A DNA stretch of 26,083 nt, taken from positions 1 to 26,083 of the forward strand of contig DAOOKJ010000005.1 of NCBI GenBank assembly GCA_035385585.1. Reading direction: 5' to 3'. The translations under genes and the position numbers were made by a program. Under the pieces are notes generated by a model, which worked only from the letters and a program-made list of their open reading frames with translations, was not told the DNA's origin and ran no database searches. Position 1 is the stretch's first letter. The number at the start of each line of letters is the position of its first letter. Shown piece by piece: positions 17,798 to 24,399 of this stretch. Source of the stretch: DAOOKJ01 sp035385585. GTDB taxonomy: Bacteria > Patescibacteriota > Minisyncoccia > UBA6257.

Positions 17798-17863
17798 TTA
17801 TCTCTTCTTTTTTCCTCCTTTCTTTGCTTTCTTGGCTACTTTCTTTGCTTTTTTCTTTGCCAT
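17798..17863 (-). CDS. 21-residue Lys/Ala-rich micro-protein (hypothetical)
   Basis: An ATG at 17861-17863 opens 21 codons ending in TAA. The product starts MAKKKAKKVAKKAKK and ends GGKKKR: 13 of 21 residues are Lys or Arg, the rest mostly Ala and Gly. No Shine-Dalgarno precedes the ATG. Support for reality comes from its own transcription unit: a TTGACA/TAAAAT promoter at 18037-18064, a long structured leader, and a perfect terminator 30 bp after the stop. The repeated AKK pattern resembles the C-terminal tails of histone H1-like bacterial proteins, so nucleic-acid or ribosome binding is possible. That is inference; the family is unknown to me. Confidence 0.6.
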   Translation of the reverse strand: MAKKKAKKVAKKAKKGGKKKR

Positions 17864-17880
17864 GTTAGTATTTATTTATT

Positions 17881-17947
17881 ACAAGCAGCCGACCGTCCCG
17901 AGAAATTTTTAAAAATTTCTCGGGACTAATCAAAATTTTCTGCTTGT
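17881..17947 (-). ncRNA. Structured leader element: nested stems upstream of the micro-ORF
   Basis: An outer 8-bp stem (ACAAGCAG 17881-17888 with CTGCTTGT 17940-17947) encloses a near-perfect palindrome. TCCCGAGAAATTTTT (17896-17910) is followed directly by AAAAATTTCTCGGGA (17911-17925), extended by one G-C pair to 17895-17926. No T tract follows on either strand, so it is not a terminator. It would form in the 5' leader of the micro-ORF transcript, ending 17 bp before the ATG. It could be a cis-regulatory RNA or a dispersed palindromic element. Confidence 0.55.
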
Positions 17948-17953
17948 TGTTTT

Positions 17954-18018
17954 AGAAAAATATTTCAAAAATTTAAAAAATTTAAAAATGATTAAACAAT
18001 TTCTGAAATATTTTTTCT
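17954..18018 (-). repeat. Inverted repeat at the 5' end of the micro-ORF leader
   Basis: AGAAAAATATTTCA (17954-17967) pairs with TGAAATATTTTTTCT (18004-18018) with one bulged T, around a 36-base AT-rich loop. It lies just inside the predicted transcription start at about 18029, so it would be the first hairpin of the leader. AT-rich sequence makes chance pairing more likely than for the GC-containing neighbour. Confidence 0.45.
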
Positions 18019-18036
18019 TTACTCTTTCTTACTATA

Positions 18037-18064
18037 ATTTTAGTTTATTTAAAATCCTTGTCAA
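18037..18064 (-). promoter_or_regulatory. Sigma-70-type promoter for the micro-ORF unit
   Basis: On the minus strand a perfect -35 TTGACA (18064-18059), a 16-bp spacer and -10 TAAAAT (18042-18037, one mismatch). Start predicted near 18029-18031. It lies 20 bp after the murB stop and gives a leader of about 165 bases. Confidence 0.7.
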
Positions 18065-18083
18065 GAGTTTTTGGGTATAACTT

Positions 18084-19049
18084 CTAAGAATTTTTTAAAA
18101 TCACAATTTCTTCCTGAAGTTCAATTTTATATTTTTTAAAAACTTTTTCTTTTATAAGATTGATAAGATACAAAACATCTTTTGCTTTTGCTTTTTTCAA
18201 ATTAATAATCACATTGGCGTGGAAATCGGCAATTTGGGCGCCATTTTTTCTTTTTCCCTTAAGGCCGCATTTTTCAATAAAATAACCGCTGGAGACTTTC
18301 CCCTGTGGCGCCTTTATTTTTTCTCCCTTAATAATTACTTCCTGTTTTTTTGAATTAAAATATCTTTTATAAGGTGTTTTTGAAATCAAAACATTTTTAA
18401 AAATACTTCCCAAAGAAGGATAAGAAAACATTTTTTTCTCAATTTTGTTTTTTAAATAAAATAAACTTTTTTCTTTTATTTCTTTTTTGTTTCCTTTTTT
18501 CTTCAAAATTTCAACTTCCCAAATTATTTCTCTGTTTTCTTTAAAAATAGATGAGCGATATTTAAATTTGCAGTCTTTGTTAGAATATTTTTTTTCTTTT
18601 AATGATAACGGATTAATAGTCTTTACTTTTAAAACTAAATCTTGCATTTGGAAGCTAAAGGCGCCAGCGTTGCCAAAAACCGCTCCGCCGATTGTTCCTG
18701 GAATTCCGTTTAACCACTCGTAGTTAGTAAATCCTTTTTCTATTCCTTTTCTTACCAAATCATTTAAAAGATAACCGGCGCCAACTAAAAGAGAGTTCTT
18801 TTTTTCTGTTAAAATTTTGTCATTTTTGATTTTAATAATCAAGCCAGAAAAACCATTATCATCGAAAAGAGTATTAGAACCATTGCCTAAAATAAAAAAG
18901 GGCAAATGATTGTCTTTTGCCCATTTAATAAGTTGCTTTAACTGATTTAAATTAGAAACTTCTGCAAGATATTTAGCTCTTCCCCCAATTTTAATAGTGG
19001 AATAATCTGCTAAACGAATCCCCTTTTTTATTCCTTCTAATATCTTCAT
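18084..19049 (-). CDS. murB: UDP-N-acetylenolpyruvoylglucosamine reductase
   Basis: A 321-aa FAD enzyme that reduces UDP-GlcNAc-enolpyruvate to UDP-MurNAc with NADPH. FAD-binding landmarks are ILGNGSNTLF and GIPGTIGGAVFGNAGAF. YRSSIFKE carries the substrate Tyr-Arg pair, and SLGSIFKN carries the catalytic Ser. The C-terminal GYFIEKCGLKG and IADFHANVIIN follow. The absence of the extra type I C-terminal insertion and the overall size fit type II MurB. The ATG at 19047-19049 gives MKILEGIKKG; no Shine-Dalgarno is seen, and a small AT hairpin ends 4 bases before it. It is not linked to murC or ddl here but follows its own structured leader. Confidence 0.95.
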   Translation of the reverse strand: MKILEGIKKGIRLADYSTIKIGGRAKYLAEVSNLNQLKQLIKWAKDNHLPFFILGNGSNTLFDDNGFSGLIIKIKNDKILTEKKNSLLVGAGYLLNDLVRKGIEKGFTNYEWLNGIPGTIGGAVFGNAGAFSFQMQDLVLKVKTINPLSLKEKKYSNKDCKFKYRSSIFKENREIIWEVEILKKKGNKKEIKEKSLFYLKNKIEKKMFSYPSLGSIFKNVLISKTPYKRYFNSKKQEVIIKGEKIKAPQGKVSSGYFIEKCGLKGKRKNGAQIADFHANVIINLKKAKAKDVLYLINLIKEKVFKKYKIELQEEIVILKNS

Positions 19050-19052
19050 TCA

Positions 19053-19134
19053 CTTAAAATTTCAAAAATTTTAAGGGGCCCAAAAGGGGTTAACTCCTTT
19101 GTCAAAAGAAGTGAGTGCTCAGCCTCCGGGCCCC
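19053..19134 (-). promoter_or_regulatory. Structured 5' leader of murB
   Basis: If transcription starts at 19134, the RNA begins with GGGGCCC (19134-19128), which pairs with GGGCCCC (19081-19075) and closes a 60-base domain. Inside are CACTCACTTC (19117-19108) and TGACAAAGGAG (19104-19094), both complementary to the candidate small RNA encoded just upstream. A second hairpin, CTTAAAATTT/AAATTTTAAG (19075-19053), follows directly and ends 4 bases before the murB ATG. It matches no riboswitch consensus I know. Confidence 0.5.
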
Positions 19135-19140
19135 AATTTC

Positions 19141-19169
19141 ATTTTAAATCAATTCTAAGAAGAAAGCAA
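19141..19169 (-). promoter_or_regulatory. Possible murB promoter
   Basis: On the minus strand -35 TTGCTT (19169-19164), a 17-bp spacer, and -10 TAAAAT (19146-19141). A start 7 bases further falls on G19134, exactly where the GGGGCCC stem begins. The -35 is weak, so the call is moderate. Confidence 0.45.
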
Positions 19170-19175
19170 GTTCAT

Positions 19176-19210
19176 CTACCCAAATTTTTGCTCTGCCAAA
19201 ATTTGGGTAG
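19176..19210. repeat. 13-bp hairpin between the candidate sRNA and murB
   Basis: CTACCCAAATTTT (19176-19188) and AAAATTTGGGTAG (19198-19210) form a perfect 13-bp stem with a 9-base loop. No T tract follows on either strand. It starts directly after the T tract of the terminator at 19212-19241. Confidence 0.6.
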
Positions 19211-19211
19211 G

Positions 19212-19241
19212 TAAATAAAACCCCCGCCTAAAAGACGGGGG
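19212..19241 (-). terminator. Intrinsic terminator of the candidate small RNA
   Basis: CCCCCGTC (19241-19234) and GGCGGGGG (19228-19221) form an 8-bp stem with one G-U pair and a 5-base loop. On the minus strand it is followed by TTTTATTT (19220-19213). Confidence 0.85.
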
Positions 19242-19301
19242 CCTGACAAAAGGAGCAATGATGAAAGAAATTTCTTTCCTCATCAAACACTCACTTCCGA
19301 C
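19212..19301 (-). ncRNA. Candidate small RNA of about 90 nt
   Basis: A strong promoter (19306-19333) and an intrinsic terminator (19212-19241) bracket about 90 bases with no credible ORF. The predicted RNA begins near GGTCGGAAGTGAGTG. It contains a hairpin with outer TGATGA/TCATCA arms and inner AAGAAATTTCTT (about 19258-19285), then CTCCTTTTGTCA, then the terminator stem. GAAGTGAGTG (19297-19288) and CTCCTTTTGTCA (19255-19244) are complementary to two segments of the murB leader 150-190 bases downstream. It lacks the SRP, 6S, tmRNA and RNase P signatures. It may be a free sRNA, or the first domain of a larger leader if the terminator is conditional. Confidence 0.55.
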
Positions 19302-19305
19302 CTAT

Positions 19306-19333
19306 ATTATACTCCTATTTTAAAAAAAGTCAA
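19306..19333 (-). promoter_or_regulatory. Strong sigma-70-type promoter
   Basis: On the minus strand -35 TTGACT (19333-19328, one mismatch), a 16-bp spacer, and consensus -10 TATAAT (19311-19306). It starts directly after the terminator of the glycan cluster, and the -35 overlaps that terminator's T run. Transcription start predicted near 19299-19302. Confidence 0.8.
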
Positions 19334-19334
19334 C

Positions 19335-19402
19335 CCCATTAGATAAAGGAGAACTGTTCTCCGTTACTTTTTAAGTGCGGGGGCAATCCCGCCCCTAATG
19401 GG
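19335..19402 (-). terminator. Branched terminator after the sugar transferase gene
   Basis: On the minus strand CCCATTAG (19402-19395, overlapping the TAG stop) pairs with CTAATGGG (19342-19335). The outer stem encloses two hairpins: a GCGGG/CCCGC stem near 19376-19392 and the palindrome GGAGAACAGTTCTCC at 19348-19362. The sequence continues GTTGAC and then seven T. The three-way-junction shape is unusual for a terminator, but position and T run support the call. Confidence 0.6.
19345..19362. repeat. Palindromic repeat, copy 1
   Basis: AAAGGAGAACTGTTCTCC contains the perfect 15-bp palindrome GGAGAACTGTTCTCC centred on T19355. The same 18 bases occur in inverse orientation at 23210-23227 inside a coding region. 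Confidence 0.6.
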
Positions 19403-20726
19403 TTTTAATTTCAAAAGGGATTCGCCAGGCTTTTAAAGCAATCAGAAAATCAAATGACAAGGAACGGTATTTTAAATAGTAAAAATCATATTTTAATTTT
19501 TGAGTTGCATCTTCAATCGAGGCGCCGTGAGGATAATTAATTTGCGCCCAGCCGATTATTCCCGGTTTAATTAACATCCTTTTTTCATAGAAAGGAATTT
19601 CTTTTTTAAATAATTCCACTAATCTTTTTTCTTCCGGCCGGGGACCAACAAAAGAAGTATCTCCTTTTAAAATATTTAAAACCTGAGGAATTTCATCTAA
19701 ATGACTATATCTTAAAAATTTTCCCACTTTTGTAATTCTTTTGTCATTTTCAAGCGTCCAGGAAGGACCAATTTTATCAGCCTCTTTAACCATTGTTCTA
19801 AATTTATAAATCAAAAATTCTTTTCCATTTTTTCCTATTCTTTTAGATTTATATAGTATCTCACCAGAAGAATCTAATTTTATTAAAATTCCAATAATTG
19901 GCCAAAAAGGCAAGGAAACGATAAAGAGAATTATTCCGCCAAAAATATCAAAAAATCGTTTTATTATTTCATAGAAAAAATGCTTTTTGCTAAAATAATA
20001 TTTTTTAAACCACTCTTCGTTCAACAAAGATAACGGAACCTTGCCGGTAATCTGCTCATAGAAATCTTCAAAACTCAAAAAATGCTTTTTGACCTTTGCT
20101 TCTTTTAAAAGAGATTTTAAATCTTTTAAATTCTGGTCGCTGATAAAATATACTCCCTTTTTGTCTTTAATTATCTCTTTATCTTCTTTAAGCCTTTCGC
20201 TGATTTTTTGGTAATCGAATTTTTCTGAAATTTCTAAAATTTCTATTCCAAAAGAGGAGTGTTTTTCGAGAAATTCTTTTAATTCTTCTACTTCTTTCGC
20301 CTGAGAAATAATAAAGACCTTTCTTTTTCTTTCTTTTAGTAGCCAATTGACAGCAGTCCGCCAAAAAAACAAAAAAATCCAGGAAAATACAATCACCAGG
20401 ACTAAAACCAATTTTGGAATGAACTCCGGAGTTAAAAGATAAAAAATAATGGTAGCAAGCAAACTGCCAACTAAAAATAGTTTTAAAGCCAAAAAGTAAA
20501 ATTCCCTTTTATTCTCTAAATAAGAGAATTCATACATTCGGCTAATGGTAAAGAGAACTATCCAAATCAAAAAGATTAGGGTAAAATGATAAAAAGAATT
20601 AAAAAAACTTGTTCCTAAATTGTCCACCCCGTATCTTAAAGCAAGTGTCAAAATCAAAGCCCAATAAAAACATATTAAATCGCCAACAATTAAAATAAAA
20701 AGCCTTTTTTTATATCTTAGAAACAT
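19395..20726 (-). CDS. Polyprenyl-phosphate sugar-1-phosphate transferase (WcaJ/WbaP-like)
   Basis: A 443-aa polyisoprenyl-phosphate hexose-1-phosphate transferase, which would load the first sugar phosphate onto the lipid carrier for surface polysaccharide. The N-terminal half has about four hydrophobic segments (residues 7-125) and a soluble Rossmann-like part with KVFIISQAKEVEEL. The catalytic bacterial sugar transferase domain starts near 255 with KRFFDIFGGIILFIVSLPFW and continues with KSKRIGKNGKEFLIYKFRTM, LDEIPQVLNILKGD and SFVGPRPEE. These are the family's signature blocks, with the catalytic Asp-Glu pair. The sugar cannot be told from sequence. It overlaps the upstream glycosyltransferase gene by 17 bp and ends at a terminator. 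Confidence 0.93.
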   Translation of the reverse strand: MFLRYKKRLFILIVGDLICFYWALILTLALRYGVDNLGTSFFNSFYHFTLIFLIWIVLFTISRMYEFSYLENKREFYFLALKLFLVGSLLATIIFYLLTPEFIPKLVLVLVIVFSWIFLFFWRTAVNWLLKERKRKVFIISQAKEVEELKEFLEKHSSFGIEILEISEKFDYQKISERLKEDKEIIKDKKGVYFISDQNLKDLKSLLKEAKVKKHFLSFEDFYEQITGKVPLSLLNEEWFKKYYFSKKHFFYEIIKRFFDIFGGIILFIVSLPFWPIIGILIKLDSSGEILYKSKRIGKNGKEFLIYKFRTMVKEADKIGPSWTLENDKRITKVGKFLRYSHLDEIPQVLNILKGDTSFVGPRPEEKRLVELFKKEIPFYEKRMLIKPGIIGWAQINYPHGASIEDATQKLKYDFYYLKYRSLSFDFLIALKAWRIPFEIKTH

Positions 20727-21936
20727 AAGTTAAAACTTCTTCCAGTTTTAAACTGATTTCTTTCTTGTCATAGTACTGACGGGCGTAAATTAAAGCCGAC
20801 TGGCCCATTTTTGTCTTTAGAATCGGATTTTGATAAATTTTTAAAATTGCTTCTTTTAAAGACTCTGGGTCTTCCGGTAAAACAACAAGCCCGGCTTGAG
20901 CCTTTAAAATAATCTCGCTTGCTTCACCTTCTAAATTTATAATCACTGGCTTTCCGCTTGCCATATAATCAAAAATTTTTGAAGGAATATTTTTTTCAAA
21001 AACTGGAGAATTTTTATAAGTTGCCAAACAGACATCAGCCCGGCTGACAAAAAGCGGCATCTCTACTCTCGGCCTTTGACCAGTCAAAATCACATTTTTT
21101 AAATTAAGTTTTTTAAGCATATCTCTTAATTCCTTTTCTTTTGGTCCGCTTCCCACTATTAAAAACACTATCTGGTCATTTTCCCGCATTAAATCAGCGG
21201 TCTTCAGCATTATTTCCGGCGCCTGAGCTAAACCCAAAATTCCTGTATAAAGCACCACAAATTTTCCTTTTAAAGAATATTCTTCATCAATAATTGAAGT
21301 ATTGTAATTGTCCTCAAAAAATTCTAAATCAGCGCCATTGGGAATATAGATAACCTTATCCCGGCTTATTCCATAAGAACAAACTAAATTTTTCAAAATT
21401 CCGGGAGAATTAACCAAAATTACTGTCGCCTGACGATATAAATTTTTGGCTTTTCTTAAAGTATAATGATAAAGAAAGTTCTTTTTAAGATAACCAGTTT
21501 CTTCAGCCGCTTCTGGCCATAAATCTCTTAAATCCAAAACTAAAGGAATTTTTCTTTTCTTTGCTATTTTTAAACCTATGAAACCAACGGAAATCGGCGG
21601 CAAAGAAGCAATTACTAGATCAAAATTTTTTAAAGATAAACTATTTAAATAACTGGAAAAAGAAAAAGACAAATAATTTAAAAGTCGAGGGAAAAACTTC
21701 AAAGAGGGAGAGATATATGTCCAGGAGCGGATTATTCTTATGCCGTTTTCATTTTCAACAGTTTTCCATTTATTTTTATAACCTTCAAAAATTTTTCTTT
21801 GCGGATGATTTGGATAAGAAGTTAAAACCGTAATTTCGTGGCCTTTATTTTTTAGATAATTAACAAAATAACCCCAGCGGTTGGCTGGCGCATTTGTTTC
21901 CGGAGGAAAATATTGAGAGTAAAACAAAATTTTCAT
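20710..21936 (-). CDS. Glycosyltransferase family 4 (WbuB-like)
   Basis: A 408-aa GT-B fold glycosyltransferase, probably adding a sugar to the lipid-linked glycan started by the neighbouring transferase. The N-terminal part has MKILFYSQYFPPETNAPANR, and LTSYPNHPQ, typical of WbuB-type GT4 proteins. The C-terminal donor-binding part has VLYTGILGLAQAPE, FLIVGSGPKEKEL and IPSKIFDYMASGKPVI. The first Glu of the retaining-GT EX7E motif reads Asp (IFDYMASGKP). No membrane segment is obvious, so it would work at the inner face of the membrane. The ATG overlaps the heparinase-like gene stop by 4 bp. Confidence 0.92.
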   Translation of the reverse strand: MKILFYSQYFPPETNAPANRWGYFVNYLKNKGHEITVLTSYPNHPQRKIFEGYKNKWKTVENENGIRIIRSWTYISPSLKFFPRLLNYLSFSFSSYLNSLSLKNFDLVIASLPPISVGFIGLKIAKKRKIPLVLDLRDLWPEAAEETGYLKKNFLYHYTLRKAKNLYRQATVILVNSPGILKNLVCSYGISRDKVIYIPNGADLEFFEDNYNTSIIDEEYSLKGKFVVLYTGILGLAQAPEIMLKTADLMRENDQIVFLIVGSGPKEKELRDMLKKLNLKNVILTGQRPRVEMPLFVSRADVCLATYKNSPVFEKNIPSKIFDYMASGKPVIINLEGEASEIILKAQAGLVVLPEDPESLKEAILKIYQNPILKTKMGQSALIYARQYYDKKEISLKLEEVLTYVSKI

Positions 21937-23840
21937 GAAGAATTTTTAATTGGTTCCAATTTAAATTTGAATTCTTTAGGACTGTTTTGGCTTAAAAGAT
22001 CAGAAAGCCTAATAGTTTTTGCCGGGATTTTCACGCCATAAGAAGGCGAAACTTCATCTTCTATAATAGCACAATCTAAATTATTAGGCACTCTAAAAAT
22101 AAATTTAGTTTTTTCTCCCAATAAAATAATTTCTCTGAATTTTCTTTCAGTTTTTTCTTTGAGCCAGATTTTAATTTGGGGAGCCAAATGAAAATTCCAT
22201 TCTAAATTTAAATTATCGCCTAAAATTTTATCTTCAATTTCTAAACTTTTCTCTTTTTTATCAATTATAAATTTTCGAAAATAACTATTCAGTTGACCAG
22301 AAAAAATAATCTTCGATTCATTTTCAGAATGCTCTAAAACTTTTAATTTGTTTTTCTGGGAATAATAAAAAATATCTCTTGTTAACTCGTTCTGCTCTTC
22401 GCTATTTATGAAGCAAACATTATGTTGCCTACTGCTTCTAAATTTGTTTCTTAATAAAGTATCTTTTGTATAAACATAAGTGCCAGGGTCAACTATTATA
22501 TCTTCGCCATTTACATTTAATTCAAAACTTAAAATATCATTGTGAGTATGACTTCCACCCTTGCCATTGCAAGCTTCGCCCCTACCAGTAATAAAATAAA
22601 AATCATTGCTTGAGGTAATTAAGAATTTTGCTTGCGGAAAGAAAAAAGAATTAATTTCTTCTGAAATTTTAAGTGGTTGTTCCTGAGGTTTTTCCTCTTT
22701 AAAATAGGAAAATAATTTTAAAACCGCAAAATGATTTCTTTTTTCCCAATGATAAAAATCTTCCCAAATCAAATGAAGTCTTGAATCATCGTTATCACCT
22801 ATCTGGGGCACCAAACCATTTGGTTTAGTATAAATTTTCACAAAATCTACCATTTTTTCCAGTTTAGAGATAGTTTCTTTTGAAATCTCAAAGCCATTGA
22901 TTTTCAAAAGCCAAAAAGCCCATAAAAACAATTCGGTTTTATAACGATGATAAGAAATTGAAAGTTCGTAATCCACGCCGTCATCAAAAACTTGATCTTT
23001 AATTTCTTGTTCTAAAGTTTTTTTGGCGAAATTAAGCCACTTTTTCCCCTGTTTTGTTTTTTGAAAAAAGACTCCCAAATAGACCAAACCAACAATATCA
23101 GACAAGTAATGGTTTGATTTCACTGGCGCAGATTCTAAATTATTAAAAATAAACCTTCCGTGTTCAAACAAAGAATTCGTAAACCTCTCCGCAAACTCGC
23201 CAAGTTGAAGGAGAACAGTTCTCCTTTGAATTATTTCATAGGAGAAAAACCAATTGCAAGCCCGAATCGCCACTTCCATTGCGATTAGCCAATTAGGCCC
23301 ATAGTAAACTGGATTATTTTTAATCCAGTCAGAAATTAATTCCTGCCATTTGTTTAAATATTTTTCCTTGCCGGTTTTCCAGTATGCCAAAGCCAAAGGA
23401 ATCAAATAATGAAATCTGGAAAGTTCCCAAACATTTTTAATATCCCAGCCATTACCAAAATCTTTGCTTAAATTTTCTCTTAAATCAAGATAAAATTCAT
23501 TTGGCCATAAATGACCAGAACCAATGTCTTTATTCCATTCGATTTCTTTCATTTGTTTTGGATTTATTCCTAAAAATCCAAATTCATTATTTAAAATTCT
23601 TTCCGCTGCTGGAGTAACAAAATCCTGATTTGCTATTTCATTTAAAAAATTTTCGTTGTCAGTAAAAAATTTGTAATTTCTTTCTTTCAATAAATCACTT
23701 AAATCATTTTTTTTCGGCAATAAATTGAGTTTGATTTTCAATCTTAGAATCTCGCCTTGAAAATAATTTTTAAGATAAACAAAGGCTCCTTTTGGATTAA
23801 GGAGGGCTTTTTTAATGCGGGTAGAAGTGATAGAAAGCAT
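21933..23840 (-). CDS. Heparinase II/III family protein / polysaccharide lyase-like
   Basis: A 635-aa protein with the two-domain layout of heparinase II/III-like lyases. The alpha/alpha-toroid (about 50-380) carries FEHGRFIFNNLE, KSNHYLSDIVGLVYLG with Asn243, His244 and Tyr245, and DDGVDYELSISYHRY with Tyr297 and His298. The beta-sandwich carries GGSHTHNDILSFEL (His431, His433) and DPGTYVY. These residues match the usual Asn/Tyr/His lyase centre. No signal peptide is visible, which is odd for a lyase acting on external glycan. In glycan-assembly clusters such proteins may edit or modify the product; that role is inferred. Codons 206-211 (RRTVLL) consist of a palindromic repeat also found at 19345-19362. 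Confidence 0.87.
   Translation of the reverse strand: MLSITSTRIKKALLNPKGAFVYLKNYFQGEILRLKIKLNLLPKKNDLSDLLKERNYKFFTDNENFLNEIANQDFVTPAAERILNNEFGFLGINPKQMKEIEWNKDIGSGHLWPNEFYLDLRENLSKDFGNGWDIKNVWELSRFHYLIPLALAYWKTGKEKYLNKWQELISDWIKNNPVYYGPNWLIAMEVAIRACNWFFSYEIIQRRTVLLQLGEFAERFTNSLFEHGRFIFNNLESAPVKSNHYLSDIVGLVYLGVFFQKTKQGKKWLNFAKKTLEQEIKDQVFDDGVDYELSISYHRYKTELFLWAFWLLKINGFEISKETISKLEKMVDFVKIYTKPNGLVPQIGDNDDSRLHLIWEDFYHWEKRNHFAVLKLFSYFKEEKPQEQPLKISEEINSFFFPQAKFLITSSNDFYFITGRGEACNGKGGSHTHNDILSFELNVNGEDIIVDPGTYVYTKDTLLRNKFRSSRQHNVCFINSEEQNELTRDIFYYSQKNKLKVLEHSENESKIIFSGQLNSYFRKFIIDKKEKSLEIEDKILGDNLNLEWNFHLAPQIKIWLKEKTERKFREIILLGEKTKFIFRVPNNLDCAIIEDEVSPSYGVKIPAKTIRLSDLLSQNSPKEFKFKLEPIKNSS
23208..23227. 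repeat. Palindromic repeat, copy 2, inside the heparinase-like gene
   Basis: AAGGAGAACAGTTCTCCTT (23208-23226) is a perfect 19-bp palindrome centred on A23217. Bases 23210-23227 equal the reverse complement of 19345-19362. In frame it encodes RRTVLL between the helix ending YEIIQ and LGEFAERF. Confidence 0.6.
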
Positions 23841-23883
23841 AATTACAAATTAAAAATTTAAAAATTGTGAGGTTGGTTTTTAT

Positions 23884-24384
23884 TTATATTATCCTAAAAA
23901 CGATTATCATACTAATAATTGTGTAGATTGCGGCAACTAAATCGTCAAACACTATTCCCCAGCCGCCGGAAAGTTGCTGAATTTGGTTTATCGGAAACGG
24001 TTTAAAGCCGTCAAACATTCCATAAACTAAAAAAATCACCAAGGTTAACGGCACTTTTAAACCAAAGATATTAATATTTCTGAAAAAATCAAAAAATAAA
24101 GATAAAAACAGCATCGCGCAAACTTCATCAATGACAACTAAATGCGGGTCTTTTCCCTTATTTAAAATTTCTTCGCTTTTAGAACTTACAGGAATTGCCA
24201 GGCATAAAATCGCCAAAAACAAAATAAGTTTAAAAATTAAAGACCACTTTCTTGTAAAATAAACCAATATTTCTCCCAAAATCATTCCCCATAGACCAGG
24301 AACAAAAGGAATTAAATAACTGCCAAAAAATCCAGTAGCAAGGGAATTAACCAAAAAATTCAAACTAAAAAGTTTTTTTCCCAT
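23884..24384 (-). CDS. pgpA: Phosphatidylglycerophosphatase A-like protein
   Basis: A 166-aa membrane protein that matches PgpA, which removes phosphate from phosphatidylglycerol phosphate to make phosphatidylglycerol. Visible blocks are FVPGLWGMILGEI (normally GPGTxGS), DPHLVVIDEVCAMLF with the conserved Asp-Glu, FDGFKPFPINQIQQL, and GIVFDDLVAAIY with the conserved Asp pair. Four hydrophobic segments fit the family. The GTxGS motif is weak, so activity is likely but not certain. It starts 15 bp after the SMR-like gene. A second gene with a more canonical ending lies at the right edge, so this may be a paralogue with an altered substrate. Confidence 0.82.
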   Translation of the reverse strand: MGKKLFSLNFLVNSLATGFFGSYLIPFVPGLWGMILGEILVYFTRKWSLIFKLILFLAILCLAIPVSSKSEEILNKGKDPHLVVIDEVCAMLFLSLFFDFFRNINIFGLKVPLTLVIFLVYGMFDGFKPFPINQIQQLSGGWGIVFDDLVAAIYTIISMIIVFRII

Positions 24385-24399
24385 TACAAAAGAATAAAA

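Noticed and set aside
17895..17926. Palindrome as an intrinsic terminator of murB
   Set aside because: No T tract follows on either strand, and a promoter lies between it and murB.
17881..18064. raiA-motif RNA next to hpf
   Set aside because: The neighbour gene fits the name, but I cannot reproduce the motif consensus, and a terminator separates this unit from hpf.
19050..19301. Known structured RNAs (SRP RNA, 6S, tmRNA, RNase P, T-box) before murB
   Set aside because: No GGAAG-AGCA SRP tip, no tRNA-like ends, no T-box UGGNACCGCG sequence, and the block is too short for RNase P. I could not run covariance models.
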